Source: Candidatus Raymondbacteria bacterium RIFOXYA2_FULL_49_16
GTDB taxonomy: Bacteria > Fibrobacterota > OXYB2-FULL-49-7 > XYB2-FULL-49-35
Reading direction: 5' to 3'
Assembly (NCBI GenBank): GCA_001789205.1
Contig: MFYT01000021.1
Coordinates: 1-53,714 of the forward strand
Length of the DNA stretch: 53,714 bases
The first letter of the stretch is position 1. Every line of letters starts with the position of its first letter. Below are positions 26,138 to 34,274 of the stretch, in pieces. The notes under the pieces were generated by a model. The model was not told the origin of the DNA and made no database searches. It saw nothing but the letters and a program-made list of their open reading frames with translations. The position numbers and the translations under genes were made by a program.

Positions 26138-26473
26138 TCAATACATTATCGTATCAAGAATCGCGAGGGCCTCGTTGAGGACCGCGACCGGCGCTTTCTC
26201 TATGAACTTCGCCTTCCGTGAATTGTAATCCACAGACTTTGCCTGATCCGTCATGACAACACCAGTAAGTGCGCACGTCTCGGGCAGGCGTACATGGAAA
26301 GGAATGTTCCTGTCCGTGTTTGTAATGGGACAAACAAAGGCAAGCCCGGTCTTTTCATTAAATGCCGTGTTACTTATAACCAACGCTGGCCTACGGCCTT
26401 TCTGTTCATGACCTGCCTGCGGATCAAAAGTCAGCGCGATAAAATCACCTTTCTTGGGAATATAGCGGTGCAT
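26138..26473 (-). CDS. mazF: MazF-type mRNA interferase toxin
   Basis: 111 residues, the usual size. Family motifs: YIPKKGDFIALTFDP at the N-terminus, GHEQKGRRPALVIS (20-33) and the C-terminal VVMTDQAKSVDYNSRKAKF region. The Arg of KGRRP and the Thr-Asp segment are the catalytic positions in MazF enzymes. It cuts single-stranded mRNA at short sequences. The start codon follows the mazE stop directly (TAGATG), so translation is coupled. Both genes appear intact, unlike the RelE/HigB-like toxin elsewhere in the window. Confidence 0.9.
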   Translation of the reverse strand: MHRYIPKKGDFIALTFDPQAGHEQKGRRPALVISNTAFNEKTGLAFVCPITNTDRNIPFHVRLPETCALTGVVMTDQAKSVDYNSRKAKFIEKAPVAVLNEALAILDTIMY

Positions 26474-26722
26474 CTACCACATTTCCTTACCCTGCGGAGG
26501 GCCCCAGCCCAGTTCTCCAGGCTTGTAATCCTCCGGCATACGCAAGAGAAGATCTTTTAACCGGTATTTGCCCCTAATCCCGGATACCGGTTTGATCACT
26601 ATCTCGCCGCTCTGCGCGGAAATGTCGACCTCCTCGCCGGTAGTAATCTGGGCCTGGCGGAGAATCTGCCGAGGAAACCTGATCCCTTGGCTGTTTCCCC
26701 ATTTCTGTATCCTTGTTAACAT
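26474..26722 (-). CDS. mazE: MazE-type antitoxin
   Basis: 82 residues from ATG 26722, preceded by GGGGAGG. The N-terminal AbrB/MazE swapped-hairpin domain is clear (IQKWGNSQGIRFPRQILRQA, then GEEVDISAQSGEIVIKPV), followed by an acidic, proline-containing toxin-binding tail ending GWGPPQGKEMW. It neutralises MazF and, as a complex, represses its own promoter. The palindrome at 26740-26759 is the obvious operator. An upstream start at 26758 would run through that palindrome and is rejected. Confidence 0.9.
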   Translation of the reverse strand: MLTRIQKWGNSQGIRFPRQILRQAQITTGEEVDISAQSGEIVIKPVSGIRGKYRLKDLLLRMPEDYKPGELGWGPPQGKEMW

Positions 26723-26739
26723 CTGCGCCTCCCCTTGTA

Positions 26740-26759
26740 TGTGTATACAAGTATACACA
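26740..26759 (-). promoter_or_regulatory. Palindromic operator of mazEF
   Basis: TGTGTATAC and GTATACACA form a perfect nine-base inverted repeat around AA, 17 bases upstream of the mazE start. Position and symmetry fit MazE autoregulation. No second copy was noticed in the window. Confidence 0.7.
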
Positions 26760-26827
26760 ATTCGTTTGTTGAAATCAAGACTAAATGTGCGGCCAGAACA
26801 ACATCAAGAAATGCGTCCTGCGAGAGA

Positions 26828-27220
26828 CTATGAATTCTTATTGACCTGGAGGGGCAGGGAGCGCTGGTGGTTGCCATCCACCATAAAATCGATGGAATAC
26901 CGGCCCGCTTTCTGAAAGGCGAGCTGGCCAATGGTAATGACAAAATTGACCGGCACAGAGTCGCCCACAGGCGGCGTACGCACCATGACTTCGCCGTTGA
27001 TCGAGGGAACAATCTCCCTGCCATCTTCATCAACAATGAGTATCTTGAGCGCGTGGCTCCCGGCCTCGGAACGGGGAAAACGCATGCGCGCGGCAATGGA
27101 GCAGGCGGGGTGCATTGTGGGAAATTTCGCGGCCCAGAGCGTATCAAAAGTGCCGATGATGATCAGCTTGCCGCCGAAATCCTGCGCATGGTCGCACAAG
27201 GCGAAGATTTCAATGTCCAT
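26828..27220 (-). CDS. Conserved hypothetical protein (DUF6941-like)
   Basis: 130 residues from ATG 27220. The sequence MDIEIFALCDHAQDFGGKLIIIGTFDTLWA-type N-terminus, in which FALCDHA and GTFD are striking, recalls a conserved small family of unknown function (DUF6941). It is predicted to be an all-beta, cytoplasmic protein ending ...VDGNHQRSLPLQV, a form seen in that family. No catalytic motif is visible. It is 22 bases downstream of a lipoprotein gene read in the same direction. The family assignment is from memory of the pattern and only moderately sure. Confidence 0.6.
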   Translation of the reverse strand: MDIEIFALCDHAQDFGGKLIIIGTFDTLWAAKFPTMHPACSIAARMRFPRSEAGSHALKILIVDEDGREIVPSINGEVMVRTPPVGDSVPVNFVITIGQLAFQKAGRYSIDFMVDGNHQRSLPLQVNKNS

Positions 27221-27242
27221 AGTAATGGCCTTTATTAAATTG

Positions 27243-27842
27243 CTATTCCCCGCCCTGGCGCATGCCGCGGACAGCCCGTTTGTCCACAACCAGCTTCTTG
27301 AGGCCTTTCTGGTCGGCAAGAAGATAGGGCATGTTTTCATTGACAAGCACGACATAGGTTGAATCCTTGTATGTTTCATGTCCCATGGCCTTCCATTCCT
27401 TGTATCCTGAAGCAGGCAGCCGTTTTATTTCATTGGGGTCTTTCAGCCGTTTGTCAGGATCAAAAAAATAGGCGGTCTGCTTCTCCGGCGTTGTGGAAAG
27501 GGAAAACGTGAGACGGTCATCGGGCTCGAAGGCGACTTCAAGCTTGTCGGACCGCACGGTTACAGCGATACAGGGAGTCTTTTTTTTAAAATAAATCTGT
27601 TTTACATAGTTATCAGTCACTGTTTTAAGCGCGTGTGACGAATCGACATTTTTATCGACCTTGGTATTTTCCTGCTCAAACAAAAGACCGCCTGAAATAT
27701 ACAGTTGCAGCTTTTTGACGTCCTGGTCGGTAAGCCCGTATTCGCGGATAACTCCCGGCGTCAGCGGCACCTGGGACGAACAGCCTATAAGCGCAATTAG
27801 GGCACCAAGCGCGACAACGGGTTTTAAAGACATGTTCCGCAT
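27243..27842 (-). CDS. Lipoprotein of unknown function
   Basis: 199 residues; AGGAG six bases before ATG 27842. The signal sequence ends in LIALIGCSS with Cys21 as lipidation site. The mature protein starts with PLTPGVIREYGLTDQDVKKLQ, a helix that resembles sensors of cell-surface lipoprotein families, and then a beta-rich part (TFSLSTTPEKQTAYFFDP, and STYVVLVNENMPYLL). No enzymatic motif is recognised. It may form an operon with the DUF6941-like gene. Confidence 0.6.
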   Translation of the reverse strand: MRNMSLKPVVALGALIALIGCSSQVPLTPGVIREYGLTDQDVKKLQLYISGGLLFEQENTKVDKNVDSSHALKTVTDNYVKQIYFKKKTPCIAVTVRSDKLEVAFEPDDRLTFSLSTTPEKQTAYFFDPDKRLKDPNEIKRLPASGYKEWKAMGHETYKDSTYVVLVNENMPYLLADQKGLKKLVVDKRAVRGMRQGGE

Positions 27843-27929
27843 CTGGTGCTCCTGTTTCTTAAAAAATACCCGGTCCGCCTTGGTAGAAATATCTGTTAAT
27901 TCCCCGGTACAATCAAGAGTATGTACGTA

Positions 27930-28901
27930 TCACACCGGAGAAAACGTGGCGGTCGAGTATGTCATGGGCGCGCTGGCGTGCGCATCAATTCCCCGCAGCA
28001 TAAGCAGCGCGTGTTCCAGGACCGGAATGATGACCTCCAGATATTCCCGTACAGCTTTGACGCTGCCCGGAAGGGTAAAGAGGAGCGTCTGGCCGGAGGT
28101 CCCGGCAATGGACCGGCTTAAAAGCGCCGCAGGCAGGCGTTCTCCGTGCTTCTGGCGTATAAATTCCATGATTCCGGGAAGGGTTTTATTCAGCAGCGGA
28201 GCAACCACGTCAGGAGTGATGTCCCGCGGGCCGATACCGGTGCCGCCTGTTGTAAAAATGATATCTACTCCACTGTCAATTGCTTCTGTCAAGGTTTCCC
28301 GGAGCCCCGCGGCCTCGTCGGGAAGCACCAGGCGTGAAATCTCCAGACGCCACCGGCTCTCCTTGAACCGTGCCTCCAGCTCATCCTGCATGGCTGGTCC
28401 GCTCAGGTCCTCATAGTCGCCGCGGCTCGCGCGGTCGCTCAGGGTTAGTATGCGGATGCGCAGATGGCGGGGAACATGGACCAGCGTGCCGCCGCTGCGG
28501 ATCGTCCCGCCCCTGATGACCCGCGCAAAAATGCCTTCCTTGGGCATTACGCATTGGCCCACCTGGTGGAAAATGGCGCACCCTCCTCCATGACATTTCT
28601 TACCTATCTGCGTTATTTCCAGTTCGACCTCGCCGATGCGCAGCCGGTCCAGAAGGGAGACCGATGTAAGGTCCAGCCCCTCCGTCGTGAGGTTTTCGCC
28701 AAAAGCTCCCCAGGAAAAGACGCGGCCGGCATCGCGGCCAAAAGCCTCCACGATTTCTCTGGACAGAATGCTGATCTGGCGGTGCCATGGCCCGGCATGG
28801 GCGTCGCCGGCCACACCGTGGGCCATTACCATCGCCTCGGGTACTGGTGACTTTACCGTGCCTTTTTTTTCTGATATATTAATGGATACAACAGTCGCCA
28901 T
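27930..28901 (-). CDS. MOSC domain-MogA fusion, molybdenum cofactor synthesis
   Basis: 323 residues from ATG 28901 with GGAG upstream; a GTG at 28907 overlaps the moaC stop and is an alternative. The N-terminal half (about 1-145) is a MOSC domain (GVAGDAHAGPWHRQ, WGAFGENLTTEGLD, and the cysteine in KKCHGGGCAIF) thought to carry sulfur to molybdopterin enzymes. The C-terminal half is MogA/MoaB-like (ILTLSDRASRGDYEDLSG, and FTTGGTGIGPRDITPDV), the molybdopterin adenylyltransferase. The fusion is known in other anaerobes. It is the last gene of the long minus-strand formate/molybdenum module. Confidence 0.9.
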   Translation of the reverse strand: MATVVSINISEKKGTVKSPVPEAMVMAHGVAGDAHAGPWHRQISILSREIVEAFGRDAGRVFSWGAFGENLTTEGLDLTSVSLLDRLRIGEVELEITQIGKKCHGGGCAIFHQVGQCVMPKEGIFARVIRGGTIRSGGTLVHVPRHLRIRILTLSDRASRGDYEDLSGPAMQDELEARFKESRWRLEISRLVLPDEAAGLRETLTEAIDSGVDIIFTTGGTGIGPRDITPDVVAPLLNKTLPGIMEFIRQKHGERLPAALLSRSIAGTSGQTLLFTLPGSVKAVREYLEVIIPVLEHALLMLRGIDAHASAPMTYSTATFSPV

Positions 28902-28903
28902 AT

Positions 28904-29356
28904 TCACAACTCCGGTTCTTTTATTTTTTCCACAAGGCGTATGTCGGACAAAACCATGCTTTTATCCACAGCCTTGCACATGTCGTATACTGTCAGAAGC
29001 GCAACGCTGACCGCGGTCAACGCCTCCATTTCCACCCCGGTCTGTCCGGTGCATTTGACCTCGCTGGAAACACTGACGCCCTTCGGTTTGAGGACCGCTT
29101 CAACGCAGACCTTTGAAAGCGTCAGGGTATGGCAGAGAGGAATGAGCGACGCTGTCTGTTTCGCCGCCTGCACGCCGGCCAGTTCCGCAGTAAGGAGGAC
29201 ATTGCCTTTTTTCATGCGGCTGCGCCTGATGAGCGTCACGGTCCCGGGGCAAAGGCGGATGAAACCCGCGGCCTTGGCCGTGCGGCGGCTCGCCGGTTTG
29301 CCGCTTACGTCAACCATGCGCGGACGCTGCTTTCTGTCAAGATGCGTGAATTTCAT
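28904..29356 (-). CDS. moaC: Cyclic pyranopterin monophosphate synthase MoaC
   Basis: 150 residues from ATG 29356. Signatures: MVDVSGKPASRRTAKA near the N-terminus, GVQAAKQTASLIPLCHTL (about 63-80) and TGQTGVEMEALTAVSVALL (about 103-121), with DMCKAVDK following. MoaC works with MoaA to turn GTP into cyclic pyranopterin monophosphate, the first molybdopterin intermediate. It is six bases downstream of moaA and overlaps the next gene's start region, so they are translated together. Confidence 0.93.
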   Translation of the reverse strand: MKFTHLDRKQRPRMVDVSGKPASRRTAKAAGFIRLCPGTVTLIRRSRMKKGNVLLTAELAGVQAAKQTASLIPLCHTLTLSKVCVEAVLKPKGVSVSSEVKCTGQTGVEMEALTAVSVALLTVYDMCKAVDKSMVLSDIRLVEKIKEPEL

Positions 29357-29360
29357 ACGG

Positions 29361-30158
29361 TTATCCTCCGATCGAATAGAACTGGTTATTGCTTCTGATG
29401 CCGGACGCGGGTTTTGCCTCCACGGCTGCGGCCAGGGCGTCGGCAGCACCCATCTCACGGACACTGTAACAAATATCACTGAACAGGCAGGGGAAGACGC
29501 GACCGTCGCTTGTAACGCGAAGACGGTTGCAGGAGGCGCAATGGCCACCGTGTCCTCCGATGACCTTCCAGAACTCCCCTTTGACAGTGTCCATCTTCCT
29601 GATAAAACGGACCTCTATCCCTTTCCGGGCGCCCAGGCCGGCAACGGTTATCGCATCGGGTTCATCAGGGGTTTTATTAATAACACAATTGATTTTTACT
29701 TTCTCAAACCCCGCGTTCAGAGCTGCCTCAACCCCGGCCAGGGCCTCCTCGACCCGTCCTCCGCGCGTGATCTCCCGGTAGCGCGCAGGATCAAGGCTGT
29801 CGATGCTGATATTGACCCGGTCCACACCCGCGGCCCTAAGCGCGTCCGCGTACCGGGGCAGAAGGACGCCATTGGTTGTGATTGAGAGATCGTTAATGCC
29901 CTGTATGGCGCCGATCCGGCCCACCAGGGTCAGAATGTCCCGGCGGACCAGGGGTTCGCCGCCGGTAAGCCGCACCTTGTCTATGCCAAGGTCCACGGCG
30001 GCGCGGACAATCTCCTCGATCTCCTCAAATGAAAGGATCTCCTCATGCCGTTTCAGGGAGACGCCTTCCGCCGGCATGCAGTAAACGCAGCGGAGATTGC
30101 AGAGATCGGTCACCGACACCCGCAGATAATGGATCTTACGCTGAAAACGATCGAACAT
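29361..30158 (-). CDS. moaA: GTP 3',8-cyclase MoaA, unusually short
   Basis: 265 residues from ATG 30158 with AAGGAG upstream. The radical-SAM cluster is CNLRCVYC near residue 20, with LTGGEPLVRRD (about 55-65). The second cluster CASCNRLRVTSDGRVFPC (C-x2-C-x13-C) and the terminal Gly-Gly needed for activity are present. The protein is about 60 residues shorter than typical MoaA: the stretch between VRFIRKMDTVKGEFW and the second cluster is compressed. All known essential motifs remain, so it may still be active. It overlaps moeA by 23 bp. It supplies cofactor for the formate dehydrogenase upstream. Confidence 0.88.
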   Translation of the reverse strand: MFDRFQRKIHYLRVSVTDLCNLRCVYCMPAEGVSLKRHEEILSFEEIEEIVRAAVDLGIDKVRLTGGEPLVRRDILTLVGRIGAIQGINDLSITTNGVLLPRYADALRAAGVDRVNISIDSLDPARYREITRGGRVEEALAGVEAALNAGFEKVKINCVINKTPDEPDAITVAGLGARKGIEVRFIRKMDTVKGEFWKVIGGHGGHCASCNRLRVTSDGRVFPCLFSDICYSVREMGAADALAAAVEAKPASGIRSNNQFYSIGG

Positions 30159-31317
30159 GCACGCGCTCTCCTTTTTCAAAGCCCAGGGAACCCACGGGAA
30201 CAAATACAATGCCGTCGATTCCCGCCATGGCCCGGATGTGCGCTGACCCATGGTAGGGTACGGGCTCGACGTCACCGGGCGAGACAAAACGCACTGGGAC
30301 CGCCGCCTGCCGCTTCATGTTCTTTCGGCGCACGGGCATGGTCAGCCGGCCTTCAACGACCAGAGGGCGGTACGAATGGCCCATCAGACGGAAGAGGAAC
30401 GGTTTTACAAGAATCTCGAATATAACGTAGGTCGACACGGGGTTGCCGGGCAGACCGCAGCAGTAGACCAGGTCTTTGACGGCAAAGACCGTAGGGCGTC
30501 CCGGCTGCATGGCGACGCTGTCAAAAAGAAAGGAAAAGTCGAGTTTTTTAAGCGCCTCGGGCACCAGATCGAAGTCGCCCGTGGACACTCCGCCCGACAA
30601 AAGAATAACGTCAGATCGGGCCATTGCCTGCCGGAGGGCTGCGTCAATATCTGCTTCCGTGTCCGCAACCACACCCTGACCCGACAGGAGCGCGCCCATG
30701 GCCCGCACCTGTGCGGCGAGTTGCCAGCCATTGCTGTTGCGGATCTGTGCAGGCCCGGGTCTTTGCGAAGGCTCCACCAGTTCGTTTCCCGTGGCCAGTA
30801 TTGCCACGCGGGGGCGCATGAAAACGCGGGGGCGCACGGCGCCGACCGATGCGAGCATGGCAGCGTGGGCCGGGGTGATGCGCTCTCCCTGTGTAAAAAC
30901 CCGGTCGCCGGACAGGACGTCTTCGCCCCGGCGGCAGAGGTTGTCCGGGGTCTGTGCGTCCCTGATCCGTATGCGCATGCCATCACGCTCCACCTGCTCT
31001 TGCATGACCACGCAGTCAGCGCCCTGCGGCAGCGGCGCGCCGGTCAGGATGCGCGCGCAGGTGCCGGGGAGTACGGTTTTTTCCGGAAACACCCCGGCGG
31101 GGATGGTCTCGATGACCTCAAGTTCCCCCCTTGCCAGATCGGCCCGGCGGCAGGCATAACCGTCCATGGCGGCCTTGTCAAATGGCGGCATGTCCACATC
31201 GGAAAAAACGTCTCCAGCGAGAATTCTGCCAGCGGCGTCTTCCAGGGGCACGGTTTCTACCGGCAGGGGACGCGCCGCAGCCATCATTTTTTTATAGGCT
31301 TCGTCGAACGTAATCAT
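30136..31317 (-). CDS. moeA: Molybdopterin molybdenumtransferase MoeA
   Basis: 393 residues. MoeA hallmarks: PPFDKAAMDGYACR (about 44-57), ILTGAPLPQGADCVVMQE (about 90-107), ILATGNELVEP (about 175-185), IRNSNGWQL and LSGGVSTGDFDLVPEAL (about 240-256), and the CGLPGNPVSTYV loop. It inserts molybdate or tungstate into adenylated molybdopterin. It overlaps mobBA upstream by 4 bp (ATGA) and moaA downstream, so translation is tightly coupled. Confidence 0.93.
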   Translation of the reverse strand: MITFDEAYKKMMAAARPLPVETVPLEDAAGRILAGDVFSDVDMPPFDKAAMDGYACRRADLARGELEVIETIPAGVFPEKTVLPGTCARILTGAPLPQGADCVVMQEQVERDGMRIRIRDAQTPDNLCRRGEDVLSGDRVFTQGERITPAHAAMLASVGAVRPRVFMRPRVAILATGNELVEPSQRPGPAQIRNSNGWQLAAQVRAMGALLSGQGVVADTEADIDAALRQAMARSDVILLSGGVSTGDFDLVPEALKKLDFSFLFDSVAMQPGRPTVFAVKDLVYCCGLPGNPVSTYVIFEILVKPFLFRLMGHSYRPLVVEGRLTMPVRRKNMKRQAAVPVRFVSPGDVEPVPYHGSAHIRAMAGIDGIVFVPVGSLGFEKGERVHVRSFSA

Positions 31318-32441
31318 GGGTTCAGCGCCCTTTCGTAGTCTTCGGGAGTGTTCAGATTGCCGAACCCGCCGGTTTCCGGCAAGGGCACGACCACTGTTTT
31401 TATCTCAGGTTCATCGAACAGATCTATCATTCTGCGGCCTCCGCGGGCGATAACTGCGCGAATTACCGGGACAAGTCGGCGCGTATACACCGCCATCAAC
31501 GGTTCAAAGCGGCCTTCCGGACCCGCAGGCATGACCAGGTCCGCATGTGCAGCTTTCCGGAGCATGGATCGGATAAGCAGCACGGGCTGCAGGGGAATGT
31601 CGCATGCTGTGACAAACAGGCGGTCATAGGTGGCCGCCTGCAGGGCGGACAGAATGCCCATAAGCGGCCCTTGGTTCGGCTGTTCGTCGCGGACGACCCG
31701 CTGGCCGGCAAAAGAGTATTTCTCCGGGTCCTGTGCGGATACCAGCACATCGTCGAACAGCGGCGCGAGTTGGTCCAAGATATGGCAGAAAAGCGGCTTG
31801 CCTCTGAAAATGAGCAAGGCTTTATCGCTTCCCATTCGGCTGCTTTTACCCCCGGCAAGCACGACGGCCGAGGCGAGGGCGGGAACGCGCCATACCCCCT
31901 GTTCGAAACTACACCGTTCAGGAGAAAAGTCCCACCCCTTGCCATCAAAAACCAGAATCCTGTCAGCTTCGGCAATGACAGCCGCGCAACTTGCCTTGAT
32001 AGCTTCGGATCCGGCCGCCCTGATGACGAGAAAGGTTCCTGGTTCCAAGGCTAGACGCGCGGAATTGGACTCGCACACCACGCAGGCGCCCGTGGGAATC
32101 GCATTGATCAGCGCCGTCAACCCCTTGTCAATATGCACCTGCCGTACGCGCAGCCAGAAGACCCCGGCCGCGCCGGCAGCCTTCATTCGCGCGGTGTCCT
32201 TGTTCCCGGCATTGCAAGTCTCTTCCGTCAGGATAAAATCCCGGTCCAGCGACCCGCAGACACCGCAACCCTGTCCGCCGCGGGGACATCCTCCACCTTC
32301 ATTTTCCCGTATCACGGTTATTTTTACTCCGAAAACGAGTCGTTGCGCCGCCTGGTTCCTGATGACATGGCAGGCGAATTCCGTCTTGCCGACGTTGCGA
32401 CCCCCGGCGCCTATCATCAGAAAATGGGGGGCGTACATCAT
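31314..32441 (-). CDS. mobA: MobB-MobA fusion, molybdopterin-guanine dinucleotide synthesis
   Basis: 375 residues. The first 190 carry a MobB-like P-loop (GAGGRNVGKTEFACH), with a cysteine cluster (CPRGGQGCGVCG near 54-65) that may bind metal. From about residue 193 the MobA nucleotidyltransferase begins with AVVLAGGKSSRMGSDKALL, and continues with RDEQPNQGPLMGILSAL and TACDIPL. MobA attaches GMP to molybdopterin to give the bis-MGD cofactor used by the formate dehydrogenase upstream. It overlaps both neighbours by four bases. The N-terminal family is less certain than MobA. Confidence 0.85.
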   Translation of the reverse strand: MMYAPHFLMIGAGGRNVGKTEFACHVIRNQAAQRLVFGVKITVIRENEGGGCPRGGQGCGVCGSLDRDFILTEETCNAGNKDTARMKAAGAAGVFWLRVRQVHIDKGLTALINAIPTGACVVCESNSARLALEPGTFLVIRAAGSEAIKASCAAVIAEADRILVFDGKGWDFSPERCSFEQGVWRVPALASAVVLAGGKSSRMGSDKALLIFRGKPLFCHILDQLAPLFDDVLVSAQDPEKYSFAGQRVVRDEQPNQGPLMGILSALQAATYDRLFVTACDIPLQPVLLIRSMLRKAAHADLVMPAGPEGRFEPLMAVYTRRLVPVIRAVIARGGRRMIDLFDEPEIKTVVVPLPETGGFGNLNTPEDYERALNP

Positions 32442-33481
32442 GGCTTTTCTTCGTCAGGAATAAAACGGACGGCCGTTGACTTGAAACTGATCCATACTTT
32501 TTTTTCCAAGGTTAACCCCAGTTCCCGGAAGGAGGCAGCGGTCACCAGGGCGTGTATGGGAAGACCGACGTTTACGGTCAGCGCTATACCCCTGGGCACA
32601 GTCTCGATATCGATGATGTTCCCGTAAAAAACGTTCCGGGCGCTGCCATGCGGCTGTTCCGGTGAGACGGTTACGGAATCACTTTCAAACACAACGCACC
32701 CGTGTCCGGGAGCATGGTCGGGCGGCAGGGCTACGCGGACGCCGGAGAGCGTGAACCACCGCGTATCTCCATCCGCAACCACCTGGCCGCGGAAAAAATT
32801 CCTTATGCCCGTAAAGCCGGCAACAAACCGGGACCGGGGTTTATGAAAAACCTCTTCGGGCGTTCCTGCCTGCACAATGCGGCCATTTTCGAGGACCGCC
32901 ACGTGCGAGGCAAGGGCAAGCGCCTCCTCGTAGTCGTGCGTCACGTGGACAATGGTCAGGCCTTCGGCGTTCAAACGGCGGAGAAGCGACCTGATGAAAA
33001 TTCGTGACGGGACATCGAGCGAGGACAGGGGTTCGTCGAGAAGGAGCAGCCGGGGGTGCCGGATGAGCGCGCGCGCCAGGGCCACGCGCTGGGCTTCGCC
33101 AAGGGACAGCGTCGTCGGCTTTCTATCAAGAAGGTCTGTCGCACCAACCCGTGCGGCGATTTCCTGCACCCGATCGCGCGCTTCTCCGGAAAAGGCATAC
33201 CCGATGTTGCTGCGTACCGTCAGATGGGGAAAGAGGGCCTGGTCCTGGTACACCAGACCCAGGTGTCGCTTCTGAATCGGGATTCCGGCAAGATCTCTGC
33301 CGTCCAGCATAATGCTGCCGCGGGCGGGTGTCAGAAGTCCGGCAATGAGTTCAAGCAGGACCGTCTTGCCTGCCCCGGATTCACCAAGAAGGACAAAATA
33401 ATTACCGGCCTTCACGGTGAAATCAACCCCGGAAAGGCAAAATGCGCCAAGTTCCACCTCTACGTCCTTAACGCTGAGCAT
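32438..33481 (-). CDS. Molybdate/tungstate ABC transporter ATPase
   Basis: 347 residues from ATG 33481; a longer frame upstream lies inside the permease gene. Walker A GESGAGKT (about 35-42), signature LSLGEAQRVALARAL (about 125-139), Walker B LLLLDEPLSSLD (about 146-157) and the H-loop VHVTHDYEEA are present. A C-terminal TOBE/Mop-like domain (about 230-345) fits ModC/WtpC proteins and may bind the oxyanion for regulation. Its start overlaps the permease gene by 14 bp. Works with the permease at 33468 and the binding protein at 34275. Confidence 0.88.
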   Translation of the reverse strand: MLSVKDVEVELGAFCLSGVDFTVKAGNYFVLLGESGAGKTVLLELIAGLLTPARGSIMLDGRDLAGIPIQKRHLGLVYQDQALFPHLTVRSNIGYAFSGEARDRVQEIAARVGATDLLDRKPTTLSLGEAQRVALARALIRHPRLLLLDEPLSSLDVPSRIFIRSLLRRLNAEGLTIVHVTHDYEEALALASHVAVLENGRIVQAGTPEEVFHKPRSRFVAGFTGIRNFFRGQVVADGDTRWFTLSGVRVALPPDHAPGHGCVVFESDSVTVSPEQPHGSARNVFYGNIIDIETVPRGIALTVNVGLPIHALVTAASFRELGLTLEKKVWISFKSTAVRFIPDEEKP

Positions 33482-34265
33482 GGTATTGCCTTCCTGACAG
33501 GAGCCGGAGGATAATGAAAAACACAAGGCAGACGCCGAGAAAAACAACCGCAGCGCCCCGGGCGTACGACAACCCGAAAGAGGTGAAGCGCTCATAGATA
33601 AGAACAGGCATGACCATGGGATGGTAGGCCACGATGATGACCGCGCCAAATTCGCTGAGGCCCCGTGCGATCATCATGACAAAACCGGTCAGTATGGACC
33701 GCCGCGCAAGGGGAAGGGAAATGGTGAAAAATACGGTCCAGGGCGATGCGCCAAGAGTAAGGCCGGTCTTTTCCAGTCTTTGGGGCACCGAGGCAAAGCC
33801 TTCACGGGAGGCGTTTATCAGAAAAGGAAGGCTCACAAACGCCATTGCCAGGGCAATGCCGGCCGGATTGCCGATAAATGAAAATCCAAACGTTTCCGCC
33901 AGCCGGCCCAATGCGGACTCGCGGTTGAGGACGCTTAACAGGGCAATCCCCGCTGTCGAATGGGGAATGATCACCGGAAGATCAATGATGCCAAGGAGAA
34001 CACCTTTGCCGGGAAATTTACGCCGCGCCAGAAACCATGCGAACGGCACAGCGGCAAGGGAAAAAAGAAGAGCGGCGGCAAGGGCGGTAAGCAGGGTAAT
34101 CCGTATGCTGCGCAGGACTTCCGCGTCCGTGGCGGTCTGCGTAAGCATCCCCGGACTCACGTTCAGCGACATATGCAGAAGCGGCGCGAGGATAAACAAC
34201 AGAACAACACCCCCGCACGCCCAGAGACAAAGCGTGAAAAAATCAGGAAGTTTCAGTGGAGCCAT
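33468..34265 (-). CDS. Molybdate/tungstate ABC transporter permease
   Basis: 265 residues with six hydrophobic segments. The EAA loop that contacts the ATPase is EKTGLTLGASPWTVFFTIS-LP (about 163-183). ModB/WtpB-like features are LPVIIPHSTAGIALL near residue 95 and ARGLSEFGAVIIVAYHP near 200. It passes molybdate or tungstate across the inner membrane. It is ten bases downstream of the binding protein gene. Confidence 0.88.
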   Translation of the reverse strand: MAPLKLPDFFTLCLWACGGVVLLFILAPLLHMSLNVSPGMLTQTATDAEVLRSIRITLLTALAAALLFSLAAVPFAWFLARRKFPGKGVLLGIIDLPVIIPHSTAGIALLSVLNRESALGRLAETFGFSFIGNPAGIALAMAFVSLPFLINASREGFASVPQRLEKTGLTLGASPWTVFFTISLPLARRSILTGFVMMIARGLSEFGAVIIVAYHPMVMPVLIYERFTSFGLSYARGAAVVFLGVCLVFFIILRLLSGRQYHAQR

Positions 34266-34274
34266 TGGAGCGCC

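Noticed and set aside
30250-31338. 362-codon plus-strand frame opposite moeA
   Set aside because: Antisense shadow of conserved moeA.
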